Below, piece by piece: positions 47,143-55,535 of a stretch of 64,000 bases of DNA; position 1 is the first letter of the stretch, and the number at the start of each line of letters is the position of its first letter. Both the position numbers and the translations under genes were made by a program. Source of the stretch: Paracoccaceae bacterium (GTDB taxonomy: Bacteria; Pseudomonadota; Alphaproteobacteria; Rhodobacterales; Rhodobacteraceae); assembly GCA_016744015.1 (NCBI GenBank), contig JADGFD010000010.1, positions 48,134-112,133 of the forward strand. Direction: 5' to 3'. The notes under the pieces were generated by a model that saw nothing but the letters and a program-made list of their open reading frames with translations, was not told the origin of the DNA and ran no database searches.

Positions 47143-47747
47143 ACGCGACAGCACCAGATATGAATATCAGCGAAGAAGATCAGCTTCGGGCCGATATGTA
47201 TAACTTTCTTGGCCTCCTATTGGCGGGGCCACCGAGCAAGGAAACTCTGGGTAAAACAGCGGCACTGCAAGGTGACGACAGTGACATGGGCGAAGCGATT
47301 AACGCGATGGCGCGGGTCACAAAAGCGACCAGCGCCAAAGCGGTTGAGAGCGAGTTTATGGCGCTGTTTGTCGGGCTTGGGCGCGGTGAGTTGCTGCCCT
47401 ATACCAGTTTCTATCTAACCGGGTTTCTGAACGAGAAACCGCTGGCCATGTTGCGCAAAGATATGGCGGGCCTGCGGATTAGCCGCGCGGCCAACGTGTA
47501 TGAGCCGGAAGATAATATTGCCAGCTTGCTGGAAATGATGGGCGGCATGATTACGGGCCGTTTTGGCGCGCCGGTGCCACTGGACCAGCAAGCCGCGTTT
47601 TTCAACAAGCATATCGGCTCTTGGGCCGCGCATTTTTTTGCAGATTTGGAAGCCGCAAAATCGTCGGTGTTTTTTGCCCCCGTGGGCAGTGCTGGCAAGG
47701 CTTTTATGGAGATCGAGCGCGAAGCGTTTCGGATGGATGCGGGTTAA
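47139..47747 (+). CDS. TorD/DmsD-type molybdoenzyme chaperone
   Basis: 202-residue all-helical chaperone that binds Tat-exported molybdo- or tungsto-enzymes before cofactor insertion. The family pattern is present: DMYNFLGLLLAGPPS near the start, EFMALFVGLGRGELLPYTSFYLTG, and EPEDNIASLLEMMGGMI. Lying directly ahead of the Tat-dependent fdhX-fdhA genes, FdhA is its obvious client. Confidence 0.9.
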   Translation: MNATAPDMNISEEDQLRADMYNFLGLLLAGPPSKETLGKTAALQGDDSDMGEAINAMARVTKATSAKAVESEFMALFVGLGRGELLPYTSFYLTGFLNEKPLAMLRKDMAGLRISRAANVYEPEDNIASLLEMMGGMITGRFGAPVPLDQQAAFFNKHIGSWAAHFFADLEAAKSSVFFAPVGSAGKAFMEIEREAFRMDAG

Positions 47748-47785
47748 CCGCTAAACGGCCCTTGGGCCAATACAGGAGGGAAGAC

Positions 47786-47980
47786 ATGAGCGATAAAGAC
47801 GACAGTGTTAAGGCTGATCGCCGGAGCTTTTTGAAGCTTGCTGCGGCCACAGCGCCAGCGGCCGTTGCCGCCACCGCGCTAAGTGGCACAGCCGCCAAAG
47901 CGGTTGAGCTTGAAGACGCAGGCAGCGGATTGCGCGACACCGCGCACACGCAAGCCTATTTCGATAGCGCTAAATTTTAA
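47786..47980 (+). CDS. fdhX: Small Tat-signal protein of formate dehydrogenase operons (FdhX-like)
   Basis: 64-residue protein that is little more than a Tat signal (DRRSFLKLAAATAPAAVAAT) plus a 30-residue tail ending YFDSAKF. AGGAGGG precedes the ATG. Such short Tat proteins occur in front of fdhA in many proteobacteria. A role as an escort or subunit is possible but not shown by sequence. Confidence 0.78.
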   Translation: MSDKDDSVKADRRSFLKLAAATAPAAVAATALSGTAAKAVELEDAGSGLRDTAHTQAYFDSAKF

Positions 47981-48046
47981 GCGGTATTTTGAAAATGGCC
48001 AATGGTTGCGAGACGCCCGACGGCCATAATTAGGAATACCTAGTCA

Positions 48047-48065
48047 GGCTGAATTTAATTCAGCC
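48047..48065 (+). promoter_or_regulatory. 19-base dyad in front of fdhA
   Basis: GGCTGAATT-T-AATTCAGCC, perfect 9-base arms, ending 18 bases before the fdhA ATG and within the 103-base fdhX-fdhA gap. In RNA it would form a 7-base-pair hairpin next to the ribosome site (AAGGGAG). Candidate processing, stability or translation-control element. Confidence 0.5.
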
Positions 48066-48083
48066 CCAGCAAGGGAGAATACA

Positions 48084-50978
48084 ATGCTGAGGAAAAAGAC
48101 CAACGGGGTAGCGAGACGCCCCCAGCGGACAAGCCTCTTGTCAAATATTGCCGAAACATCGGTAGATCGGCGCAGCTTTTTGCGCGGGTCCGGCCTCGCC
48201 ATTGGTGGCTTGGCCTCAATAAGTGCCATGGGTGGCACGGTTACACAGGCGCAAACGGCGGATGCCGTGAATGGCGCTGTGGATACGGTTAAATCTATCT
48301 GCTGTAACTGCTCGGTTGGTTGCACGGTTATGGCCGAAGTGGATAACGGCGTTTGGGTCGGCCAAGAGCCCGGTTTTGACAGCCCGTTTAACCTAGGTGG
48401 CCACTGCGCCAAAGGGGCCTCGGCCCGCGATGCCGCCCATGGTGAGCGCCGCCTGAAATACCCGATGAAAAAAGAAAACGGCGAATGGAAGCGCATTAGC
48501 TGGGAGCAGGCGATTGATGAAATCGGCGACCAGATGGGCGAAATTCGTGAAGAAAGCGGCCCAGATTCTGTTTACTGGCTTGGCTCGGCGAAGTTTAATA
48601 ACGAACAAAGCTACCTGTTCCGCAAATTTGCCGCCTATTGGGGCAGCAATAACGTAGACCACCAAGCGCGGATTTGCCATTCGACCACCGTTGCTGGCGT
48701 TGCCAATACATGGGGCTACGGCGCCATGACCAACAGCTATAACGACATCCATAACTCGAAGTCGATGCTGATTATTGGCGGCAACCCTGCCGAGGCGCAC
48801 CCTGTTTCGCTCCTGCACCTTATGAAGGCCAAAGAGCAAAGCAACGCGCCGTTGATCGTGGTTGACCCACGCTTTACCCGCACCGCCGCCCATGCCGACG
48901 AATACGTGCGTATTCGCCCCGGCTCGGACGTGGCGTTTATCTGGGGCTTGCTCTGGCATATCTTTGAAAACGGCTGGGAAGATAAAGAGTTCATCCGCAC
49001 CCGCGTTTACGGCATGGAAGACATCCGCGAAGAGGTGAAGAACTGGAACCCAGAAGAAGTGGAGCGCGTAACCGGCACCCCCGGAAGCCAGATGGAGCGC
49101 GTTGCGCGCACCCTGGTTAACAACCGCCCCGGCACTTTGATTTGGTGCATGGGTGGCACGCAGCATACTACGGGTAACAATAATACGCGTGCGTATTGCA
49201 TCCTTCAGCTTGCTCTTGGCAACATGGGCACCTCTGGTGGTGGTACCAATATTTTCCGCGGCCACGACAACGTGCAAGGCGCTACGGATATGTGTATCCT
49301 TAGCCACTCCCTGCCCGGCTATTATGGCCTTTCGGGTGGTGCTTGGGCGCACTGGTCCCGTGTGTGGGGTGAGGATGTTGACTGGCTCAAGGGGCGGTTT
49401 GACAGTATCAAAGCGGCTGACGGGTCTGACAAATCACTGATGAACCTCAAGGGCATCCCGGTCTCGCGCTGGATTGATGGCGTGTTGGAAGATAAAGAGA
49501 ATATCGACCAGCCAGACAACGTGCGCGCCATGGTGCTTTGGGGCCACGCGCCCAACAGCCAAACCCGTGGTGCGGAAATGAAAACAGCGATGGAAAAGCT
49601 GGATATGCTGGTTGTGATTGACCCATACCCAACCGTTTCAGCCGTGTTGCATGACCGGACCGATGGTGTTTACCTGCTGCCGGCCTCTACGCAATATGAG
49701 ACACGTGGATCGGTAACGGCTTCTAACCGCTCGCTCCAGTGGCGCGATAAGGTGATCGAGCCTATATTTGAAAGCAAGCCGGACCAAGAGATCATGTCTT
49801 TGTTTGCCACCAAATTTGGCTGGGCTGATCGCTTTTTCCGCAATATTTCGATGGATGGCGAACATCAGCCAAACATTGAGGATGTCACCCGTGAGTTTAA
49901 CGGCGGGATGTGGACCATTGGCTATACCGGCCAAAGCCCTGAGCGGATCAAACTGCACATGGCCAACCAGCATACCTTCGATAAAACCACCTTGCAGGCC
50001 GTTGGCGGCCCCGCAGATGGCGAATATTACGGCCTGCCATGGCCGTGCTGGGGCACTGCTGATATGAAGCATCCGGGCACACCCAACCTTTATGACATGT
50101 CTATGCCTGTCTCCAAAGGTGGCCTGACCTTCCGCGCTCGTTTCGGCGTAGAACGTGACGGGGTGAACCTGCTGGCGGAAGGGGTTTATTCAGAAGGCTC
50201 TGACATTCAGGATGGTTATCCTGAGTTCACACTGGCCATGCTCAAAGAGCTGGGCTGGGATGGTGAGCTGACAGCGGAAGAGCTGGCCACCATTGAGGCT
50301 GGCGCAGGCGATGGCACCAACTGGAAAACCGACCTTTCAGGCGGTATTCAGCGGGTCGCGATTGACCACGAATGTGCGCCATTTGGTAACGCCAAAGCGC
50401 GCGCCGTTGTCTGGACCTTCCCCGACCCTGTGCCGGTGCACCGTGAGCCGCTTTACACCAACCGTCGTGACCTTGTGGAAGACTATCCTACCTATGCGGA
50501 CAAGCAATTCTATCGCTTGCCAACCATGTATGAAAGCATCCAGAAAAACGACTTTAGCAAGGATTACCCAATGATCCTGACCTCGGGCCGTTTGGTTGAA
50601 TACGAAGGTGGGGGCGATGAAAGCCGCTCTAACAAGTGGCTGGCTGAGCTTCAGCAGGAAATGTTTGTTGAGGTCAACACGCGCGACGCCAATAACCTTG
50701 GTATTCGCGATGGTGAGCAGGTTTGGGTTGAGGGTGCCGAAGGCTCCGCGATCAAGGTCATGGCGATGGTCACTGACAGGGTGGGTGAGGGCGTTGCCTT
50801 CTTGCCCTTCCACTTTGGTGGGCATTTCCAAGGCAAAGACCTGAGGGACAAATACCCCGAAGGCGCTGACCCATATGTGCTTGGCGAAAGTGCCAACACC
50901 GCCATGACCTATGGTTATGACAGCGTTACCCAAATGCAGGAGTCAAAAGTGACCCTCTGCAAAATCACTGCAGCATAA
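48084..50978 (+). CDS. fdhA: Formate dehydrogenase, catalytic subunit alpha (periplasmic, Mo/W)
   Basis: 964-residue molybdopterin oxidoreductase, exported by Tat (VDRRSFLRGSG near residue 28). A [4Fe-4S] site is formed by C73-x2-C76-x3-C80 and a downstream Cys in GGHCAKG. The metal ligand is Cys198 in DHQARICHSTTVAG, a cysteine type with no selenocysteine. Molybdopterin-binding segments follow (GGNPAEAHPVS, WCMGGTQHTTGNNNTRA, LGNMGTSGGG) and a C-terminal dinucleotide-binding beta-barrel (TSGRLVEYEGGGDESRSN). It oxidises formate to CO2. Tungsten is likely, because tupABC lies in the same island. Confidence 0.95.
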   Translation: MLRKKTNGVARRPQRTSLLSNIAETSVDRRSFLRGSGLAIGGLASISAMGGTVTQAQTADAVNGAVDTVKSICCNCSVGCTVMAEVDNGVWVGQEPGFDSPFNLGGHCAKGASARDAAHGERRLKYPMKKENGEWKRISWEQAIDEIGDQMGEIREESGPDSVYWLGSAKFNNEQSYLFRKFAAYWGSNNVDHQARICHSTTVAGVANTWGYGAMTNSYNDIHNSKSMLIIGGNPAEAHPVSLLHLMKAKEQSNAPLIVVDPRFTRTAAHADEYVRIRPGSDVAFIWGLLWHIFENGWEDKEFIRTRVYGMEDIREEVKNWNPEEVERVTGTPGSQMERVARTLVNNRPGTLIWCMGGTQHTTGNNNTRAYCILQLALGNMGTSGGGTNIFRGHDNVQGATDMCILSHSLPGYYGLSGGAWAHWSRVWGEDVDWLKGRFDSIKAADGSDKSLMNLKGIPVSRWIDGVLEDKENIDQPDNVRAMVLWGHAPNSQTRGAEMKTAMEKLDMLVVIDPYPTVSAVLHDRTDGVYLLPASTQYETRGSVTASNRSLQWRDKVIEPIFESKPDQEIMSLFATKFGWADRFFRNISMDGEHQPNIEDVTREFNGGMWTIGYTGQSPERIKLHMANQHTFDKTTLQAVGGPADGEYYGLPWPCWGTADMKHPGTPNLYDMSMPVSKGGLTFRARFGVERDGVNLLAEGVYSEGSDIQDGYPEFTLAMLKELGWDGELTAEELATIEAGAGDGTNWKTDLSGGIQRVAIDHECAPFGNAKARAVVWTFPDPVPVHREPLYTNRRDLVEDYPTYADKQFYRLPTMYESIQKNDFSKDYPMILTSGRLVEYEGGGDESRSNKWLAELQQEMFVEVNTRDANNLGIRDGEQVWVEGAEGSAIKVMAMVTDRVGEGVAFLPFHFGGHFQGKDLRDKYPEGADPYVLGESANTAMTYGYDSVTQMQESKVTLCKITAA

Positions 50979-50991
50979 GGAGAATTGAGAA

Positions 50992-51585
50992 ATGGCAAGA
51001 GTTAAGTTTCTCTGTGACGCGGAACGCTGCATTGAATGCAATGCCTGCGTAACCGCCTGTAAAAACGAGCACGAAGTGCCGTGGGGCATTAACCGTCGCA
51101 AAGTCGTCACCTTGGGTGACGGCAAACCCGGCGAGCGCTCTATCTCGCTGGCCTGTATGCACTGCTCAGATGCGCCTTGTATGGCCGTTTGCCCGACCGA
51201 CTGTTTTTACCAAACAGCCGACGGCATTGTGCTGCACAGCAAAGACCTCTGCATTGGTTGTGGTTATTGCTTCTATGCGTGCCCGTTTGGCGCGCCGCAA
51301 TACCCGCAATCCGGCAATTACGGCTCCCGTGGCAAGATGGATAAGTGCACCTTCTGTGCCGGTGGCCCTGAGGAGGACAATTCAGCCGCTGAATTCCAAA
51401 AATACGGTCGCAACCGTATTGCGGAAGGCAAGCTGCCGATTTGTGCCGAGATGTGTGCAACCAAAGCGCTGCTAGCAGGTGACGGAGACGTTGTGTCCGC
51501 CATCTACCGCGAGCGCGTGGTTTCCCGCGGCTTTGGTTCTGGCGCTTGGGGCTGGGGCACGGCCTATGGCCAAAAAGGCGGCTGA
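50992..51585 (+). CDS. fdhB: Formate dehydrogenase iron-sulfur subunit
   Basis: 197-residue Fe-S subunit of the Fdh3B type. Four cysteine clusters are seen: CIECNACVTACKNEH, CMHCSDAPCMAVCP, CIGCGYCFYACPFGAP, and CTFCAGG with CAEMCATKALLAG, sufficient for four [4Fe-4S] centres. No Tat signal or membrane helix, so it should be exported with FdhA. It follows fdhA by 13 bases. Confidence 0.95.
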   Translation: MARVKFLCDAERCIECNACVTACKNEHEVPWGINRRKVVTLGDGKPGERSISLACMHCSDAPCMAVCPTDCFYQTADGIVLHSKDLCIGCGYCFYACPFGAPQYPQSGNYGSRGKMDKCTFCAGGPEEDNSAAEFQKYGRNRIAEGKLPICAEMCATKALLAGDGDVVSAIYRERVVSRGFGSGAWGWGTAYGQKGG

Positions 51586-51602
51586 TAGGCTGACTTGAAA
51601 AA

Positions 51603-51630
51603 GGCGGCGCGCGGGTTTTCGCGCGCCGCC
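51603..51630 (+). terminator. Strong hairpin between fdhB and fdhC
   Basis: Perfect 11-base arms GGCGGCGCGCG / CGCGCGCCGCC with loop GGTTTT, 18 bases after fdhB and 29 before fdhC. No T tract follows, so it is more likely an mRNA-stabilising or attenuating structure than a full terminator. Confidence 0.65.
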
Positions 51631-51659
51631 TCTAACGGCTTGTTTGAGAGGTCACGGCT

Positions 51660-52691
51660 GTGCACAACCAATTCTATTCCCTACGAAATTTCCTAAAGCT
51701 CAGCGTACTTATGCTGATGCTGGCTGCTTTTGCAGCCCCCGTCGCCGCGCAAAGCGTGCGCCCCCCTGGCAATGCGGTTAACCTTGATGATGGCATCGAG
51801 GACGGCCCGTCTAACGCTTTGGGTGATGTTTCCGATACTGAATTTTGGGACAATTTTCGCGGCGGCAACCCGAGCGAATTATTTGCGCCCGCCCCCGAAG
51901 GGCAGGTGATGACAACAACCGGCCAGCAATGGCGGATGATTCGCGAGAAGTTTATTCGTAAATATCTCGGCTGGGCGCCCGTGATCGTGATCGGCCTGCT
52001 GGCCGTGTTTTACCTTGTTCGCGGCCCGATGAAAATCACCGCCGGCCGCTCAGGAAAAACCCTCCCGCGCTTTACGCTTTCTGCCCGCGTGGCGCACTGG
52101 TTTATGGCCGGTGTTTTTATAATTCTGGGCCTTACGGGGATGATCATTTTGCTGGGCCGCGTAGTGATAGCCCCTTACTTGGGGCTAGAGGCCAATTCAG
52201 TGCTTACAAGCGCGGCCATGCAGGGGCATAATCTGTTTGGCCCTATATTCATTTTTGCCCTTATCTGGCTGTTTATCAAATTTGTGCGGGGGAATTTCTT
52301 TCAATGGATTGATCTGAAATGGATCTTTAAGTTGGGCGGTTTCTTTGGTGGGCACGTAAGCTCGCGCCAGTTTAACTTTGGTGAGAAAACATGGTTTTGG
52401 ATGGTGATCCTTGGCGGGATCGTCATCAGCGTCACCGGCGTTATCATGCTCTTCCCCGGCTTGGTGGAAGATGTCCGCTGGCTCCAGCTTTCCACCATCC
52501 TGCACGCACTGGGGGCCGTGGCGCTCATAGCGGTGGCTTTCGGGCATATCTATGTTGGCACCATCGGCATGGAAGGCTCGATAGACTCGATGCTTAAAGG
52601 CGAGGTGGATGAAAACTGGGCCAAAGAGCACCATGATTTATGGTATGAGGAAGTAACCGGAAAATCCGCCAAAGAGGAGGAAACTCCATGA
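51660..52691 (+). CDS. fdhC: Formate dehydrogenase cytochrome b subunit (gamma)
   Basis: 343-residue membrane subunit that passes electrons from FdhB to quinone through heme b. An N-terminal signal peptide (to about AAPVAAQ) and a short periplasmic region precede four or five membrane helices starting near residue 105. Candidate heme histidines are in ARVAHWFMAG, MQGHNLFGP and ILHALGAV with GHIYVG. The start is GTG at 51660. It overlaps the next gene by 4 bases. Confidence 0.92.
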   Translation: MHNQFYSLRNFLKLSVLMLMLAAFAAPVAAQSVRPPGNAVNLDDGIEDGPSNALGDVSDTEFWDNFRGGNPSELFAPAPEGQVMTTTGQQWRMIREKFIRKYLGWAPVIVIGLLAVFYLVRGPMKITAGRSGKTLPRFTLSARVAHWFMAGVFIILGLTGMIILLGRVVIAPYLGLEANSVLTSAAMQGHNLFGPIFIFALIWLFIKFVRGNFFQWIDLKWIFKLGGFFGGHVSSRQFNFGEKTWFWMVILGGIVISVTGVIMLFPGLVEDVRWLQLSTILHALGAVALIAVAFGHIYVGTIGMEGSIDSMLKGEVDENWAKEHHDLWYEEVTGKSAKEEETP

Positions 52692-53332
52692 GCTTTCTAA
52701 ACCTTGTTGAAGGCCCCCTCTTTACCTTTGCGGCAGCGGTTTTTGTGCTCGGGGCGCTATGGCGGCTGATCGGCATCATCCGTATTGGCCGCGCAAAAGA
52801 CATCTCGCCGCCCAAAGCCTCGGCGGCGGCGGGGTTTATAAAGGGCAACCTGCGCCACTTCTTCCCACGCGGTATTTTTGCCAAGCGCACAATGGTGCAT
52901 ATCATTGGCGGCTACGGCTTCCATCTTGGCTTGTTTATGCTGGTGTTTTTTGGTGTCTATCATATTGATTTCCTGAATGAGCGTATTTTGGGTTTTTCAT
53001 GGCCCGCCCTGCCCCGCTGGGCGTTTCTCCTCACCTCAGCCGTCGCTTTTTCCGGCCTGATCACGCTTTGGGTGCGCCGCATTTCGGACCCTGTCATGCA
53101 GTTGATTTCAGATAAAGACGACCATATCGGCAGCTGGCTGACCTTTTTGGTGATGCTCTCCGGCTGCTTCGCGCTTGAGCAAGCCCATGACAGCTTGCGT
53201 GGCGTGCATATGTTGCTGGTTGATATTTGGCTAATTTATTTTCCGTTTAGCCGCCTCATGCATAGCTTCACATTTTTTCTTTCGCGCGGTCAATCTGGCA
53301 TGACCTATGGCCGGAAGGGGAAAGTCCGATGA
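52688..53332 (+). CDS. NarI/DsrM-like heme b membrane protein
   Basis: 214-residue inner-membrane protein with five helices. Histidine pairs that could bind heme b are placed as in NarI/DsrM: MVHIIGGYGFHLG and RGVHMLLV with RLMHSF. It is coupled to fdhC and to the following Fe-S gene, forming a miniature DsrMK/HdrED-like pair. Its partner complex is unknown; a second route from formate dehydrogenase to the quinone pool is an inference. Confidence 0.75.
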   Translation: MSFLNLVEGPLFTFAAAVFVLGALWRLIGIIRIGRAKDISPPKASAAAGFIKGNLRHFFPRGIFAKRTMVHIIGGYGFHLGLFMLVFFGVYHIDFLNERILGFSWPALPRWAFLLTSAVAFSGLITLWVRRISDPVMQLISDKDDHIGSWLTFLVMLSGCFALEQAHDSLRGVHMLLVDIWLIYFPFSRLMHSFTFFLSRGQSGMTYGRKGKVR

Positions 53333-53736
53333 CCAGCAAAACCGAACTCGCGGTTGATAAATTCCTTGAACAAACGGATTCAGAGGTCGCCTCGTTTTTT
53401 GAGGCCTGTGTGCACTGCGGAATGTGCGCCGAGGCCTGCCAGTTTCATTTGAGCACCGGCGACCCCAAATACACTCCTATCTATAAGCTGCGCCCGATGG
53501 AACGGGCTTACAAGCGGGAAAAGGCCCCGTTTTCCCGCCTCAAAAAAATGCTAGGGCTGGCACCAAAGCCAGTAACGGAAAAGGAGCTAATCGAGTGGGC
53601 CCCGCTCGTGTATGATGGTTGCAATATGTGTAAGCGCTGCACGCTTGTATGCCCGATGGGCATTGATATTGCCGGTACCATAAGAAAAATGCGAGCGGGC
53701 TATGCGGCGGCAGGTCTGGCCCCTGAAGAACTGTAA
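53329..53736 (+). CDS. HdrC-like 4Fe-4S dicluster protein
   Basis: 135-residue soluble protein with two cluster motifs, CVHCGMCAEACQFH near residue 27 and CNMCKRCTLVCPMGID near residue 100. This is the N-terminal ferredoxin part of DsrK/HdrD, but the cysteine-rich CCG domains that would follow are absent. It could be a free HdrC-like protein or a truncated gene; a decayed-looking stretch follows. Confidence 0.75.
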   Translation: MTSKTELAVDKFLEQTDSEVASFFEACVHCGMCAEACQFHLSTGDPKYTPIYKLRPMERAYKREKAPFSRLKKMLGLAPKPVTEKELIEWAPLVYDGCNMCKRCTLVCPMGIDIAGTIRKMRAGYAAAGLAPEEL

Positions 53737-54167
53737 CGCTCAGCTCGATTTGTGCGGAAAACCAGCTCGCCGACGGGGGTGACGATTAGCTTGCTCAAAG
53801 CGTAGACCAAACATCAGGAAAAGGACACAGACCTGAAAATTCAGGTAGATAAACTAGGCCCAAACTGTATGTGCACGTTTTCCCCATCTAAAATTGTGAG
53901 CCACCTGAGGTGTTGGGTGCCCATGCCAAACTGTTTGACCGGGCCAAATATGATGGGGCGCCAGTTCAAATTTGACGTTGTGCATGTTCTTGGGGTGAGC
54001 GAGCAGTGCGCCGCGAGGGCAAAACGGATGATCACAAGATGCCCCTGCATGAGCCTAACGGAACTAGTGGCAGAAACGCTGATAGCGCCGGATAAAAAAA
54101 CAAGGTTGAGTTTGCCGAGGTCATTGCGCAATATAGCGCGAAATCCCGCGTATAGGATGGCCAGCCG
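53737..54167. other. 431-base stretch without a supported gene
   Basis: No convincing frame on either strand. There are two small dyads, ACCTGAA-AA-TTCAGGT at 53831-53846 and CACCT-G-AGGTG at 53900-53910. It must hold the promoter for the regulator gene at 54168. It might be a decayed coding region after the HdrC-like gene. Confidence 0.5.
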
Positions 54168-55535
54168 ATGAACAAAGACGCCCCGATCATTTCTGTTGAT
54201 GAATTTGGTGCCGGATTGGCGCTTTCTTCGGTACTCATTGTTGATGATGAAGCAGGCATGCGGAATTTTCTGATGAAAATTCTTGGCCCGCGCTGCCTGC
54301 GGGTGGAATGCGCCAGCAATATCGATGAAGCTTCAAAGCTGCTCGACCAAAACCATTTTGACGTGGTGATCCTCGATAATGTCATGCCCAAAAAATCGGG
54401 CTTGGACTGGCTGAAAGAGCAACGCAAGCACGGGTTTTTTGCTGATGCAATTCTGATAACCGCCTTTGCTGACCTCGAAACCGCCATCACTGCCCTACGC
54501 GCGGGTGTGGCTGATTTTGTGCTTAAGCCTTTTCGCTCCAACCAAATCCTGAATGCGGTGGCGCGCTGCTTTGACCGGCGCGAGCTGCGGCGGGAAAACT
54601 ACCTGCTGAAATATGAATTGGCCTCGGAAAAGCTCTGCGCCCATGGGCGGCTATTGGGGCGCTCGGATGAAATTACATCTATCCGTGACACGCTGGAGCG
54701 CGTGGCCCCGCTGCCAACATCGGTGCTGTTTACTGGTGCTAGCGGCACGGGAAAAGAGGTGGTGGCGCGCACGCTGCACAGCATGTCTGACCGCGCCGAC
54801 ACACCCTTTGTGCCGGTGAATTGCGCCGCCATTTCGCCAGAGAATATAGCTAATGAGCTTTTTGGCTATATCCGGCATGACCCCGTGGAGGGCGATAGCC
54901 AGCAAGACGGGCTGCTGTTTCATGCGCGCGGCGGCACGCTGTTTTTAGACGAAATCATCGAGCTGCCGCTTAAAGTGCAAGGCATGCTTTTGCGGGTGAT
55001 CGAGGAATTGCGGGTCCGGCCCATAGGCTCGGTCCGCGAAGTGCCGCTGAACCTGCGTTTTATGTTTGCCACCAATGCCGACCTTGAAAAGGCCGTGGCA
55101 GAAGGCCGCTTTCGCGAAGATCTTTACCACCGGATCAATGTGATCAACATTGAAATGCCGCGCCTAATAGAACGCAAGGGCGACCTGCTGGAACTGAGCA
55201 ACATGTTTATGCAGCGCATTTCGCATGAGCTAGGCATGAAGCCACTGCCACTGACCGAGGGGGTGTTGCTAAAGCTTTCAAGCTATGACTGGCCGGGCAA
55301 TGTGCGCGAATTGCGCAACCTGATCGAGCGCTCGCTGATTGTGGGGGAATTCCCGCCGGAATTTAGCGCCGCTGAGGAGGATAACGAATTGGCCGTGGAT
55401 TCATTGGCGGCAGTTGAGCGCCGGCACATTTTGAATGTATTGGCGGATTGTAATGGCAACCGCGCCGAGGCCGCGCGGCGGCTAGGGGTTTCGCGTAAAA
55501 CCATTGATCGCAAATGTGCGATGTGGGATGCATAA
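54168..55535 (+). CDS. NtrC-type response regulator without the GAFTGA motif
   Basis: 455-residue regulator: receiver with phospho-acceptor Asp70 (VVILDNVMP) and VLKPF, an AAA+ domain with Walker A GASGTGKE and Walker B GGTLFLDEI, and a C-terminal Fis-type helix-turn-helix (NRAEAARRLGVSRKTI). The loop that touches sigma-54, normally GAFTGA, reads DPVEGD (ELFGYIRHDPVEGDS) at the same distance. It is thus unlikely to activate sigma-54 promoters; Rhodobacter NtrC is a known sigma-54-independent precedent. Coupled to the kinase downstream. Confidence 0.9.
   Translation: MNKDAPIISVDEFGAGLALSSVLIVDDEAGMRNFLMKILGPRCLRVECASNIDEASKLLDQNHFDVVILDNVMPKKSGLDWLKEQRKHGFFADAILITAFADLETAITALRAGVADFVLKPFRSNQILNAVARCFDRRELRRENYLLKYELASEKLCAHGRLLGRSDEITSIRDTLERVAPLPTSVLFTGASGTGKEVVARTLHSMSDRADTPFVPVNCAAISPENIANELFGYIRHDPVEGDSQQDGLLFHARGGTLFLDEIIELPLKVQGMLLRVIEELRVRPIGSVREVPLNLRFMFATNADLEKAVAEGRFREDLYHRINVINIEMPRLIERKGDLLELSNMFMQRISHELGMKPLPLTEGVLLKLSSYDWPGNVRELRNLIERSLIVGEFPPEFSAAEEDNELAVDSLAAVERRHILNVLADCNGNRAEAARRLGVSRKTIDRKCAMWDA

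Noticed and set aside
48393..49352. Long open frame antisense to fdhA (319 codons)
   Set aside because: Shadow of a strongly coding region; no ribosome site or motif.
48084..50978. FdhA as a selenoprotein
   Set aside because: The metal-ligand position is a TGC cysteine codon (residue 198) and there is no in-frame TGA.
53841..54131. 96-codon minus-strand open frame in the gap before the NtrC-like gene
   Set aside because: No recognisable family, no ribosome site, and composition does not look clearly coding.
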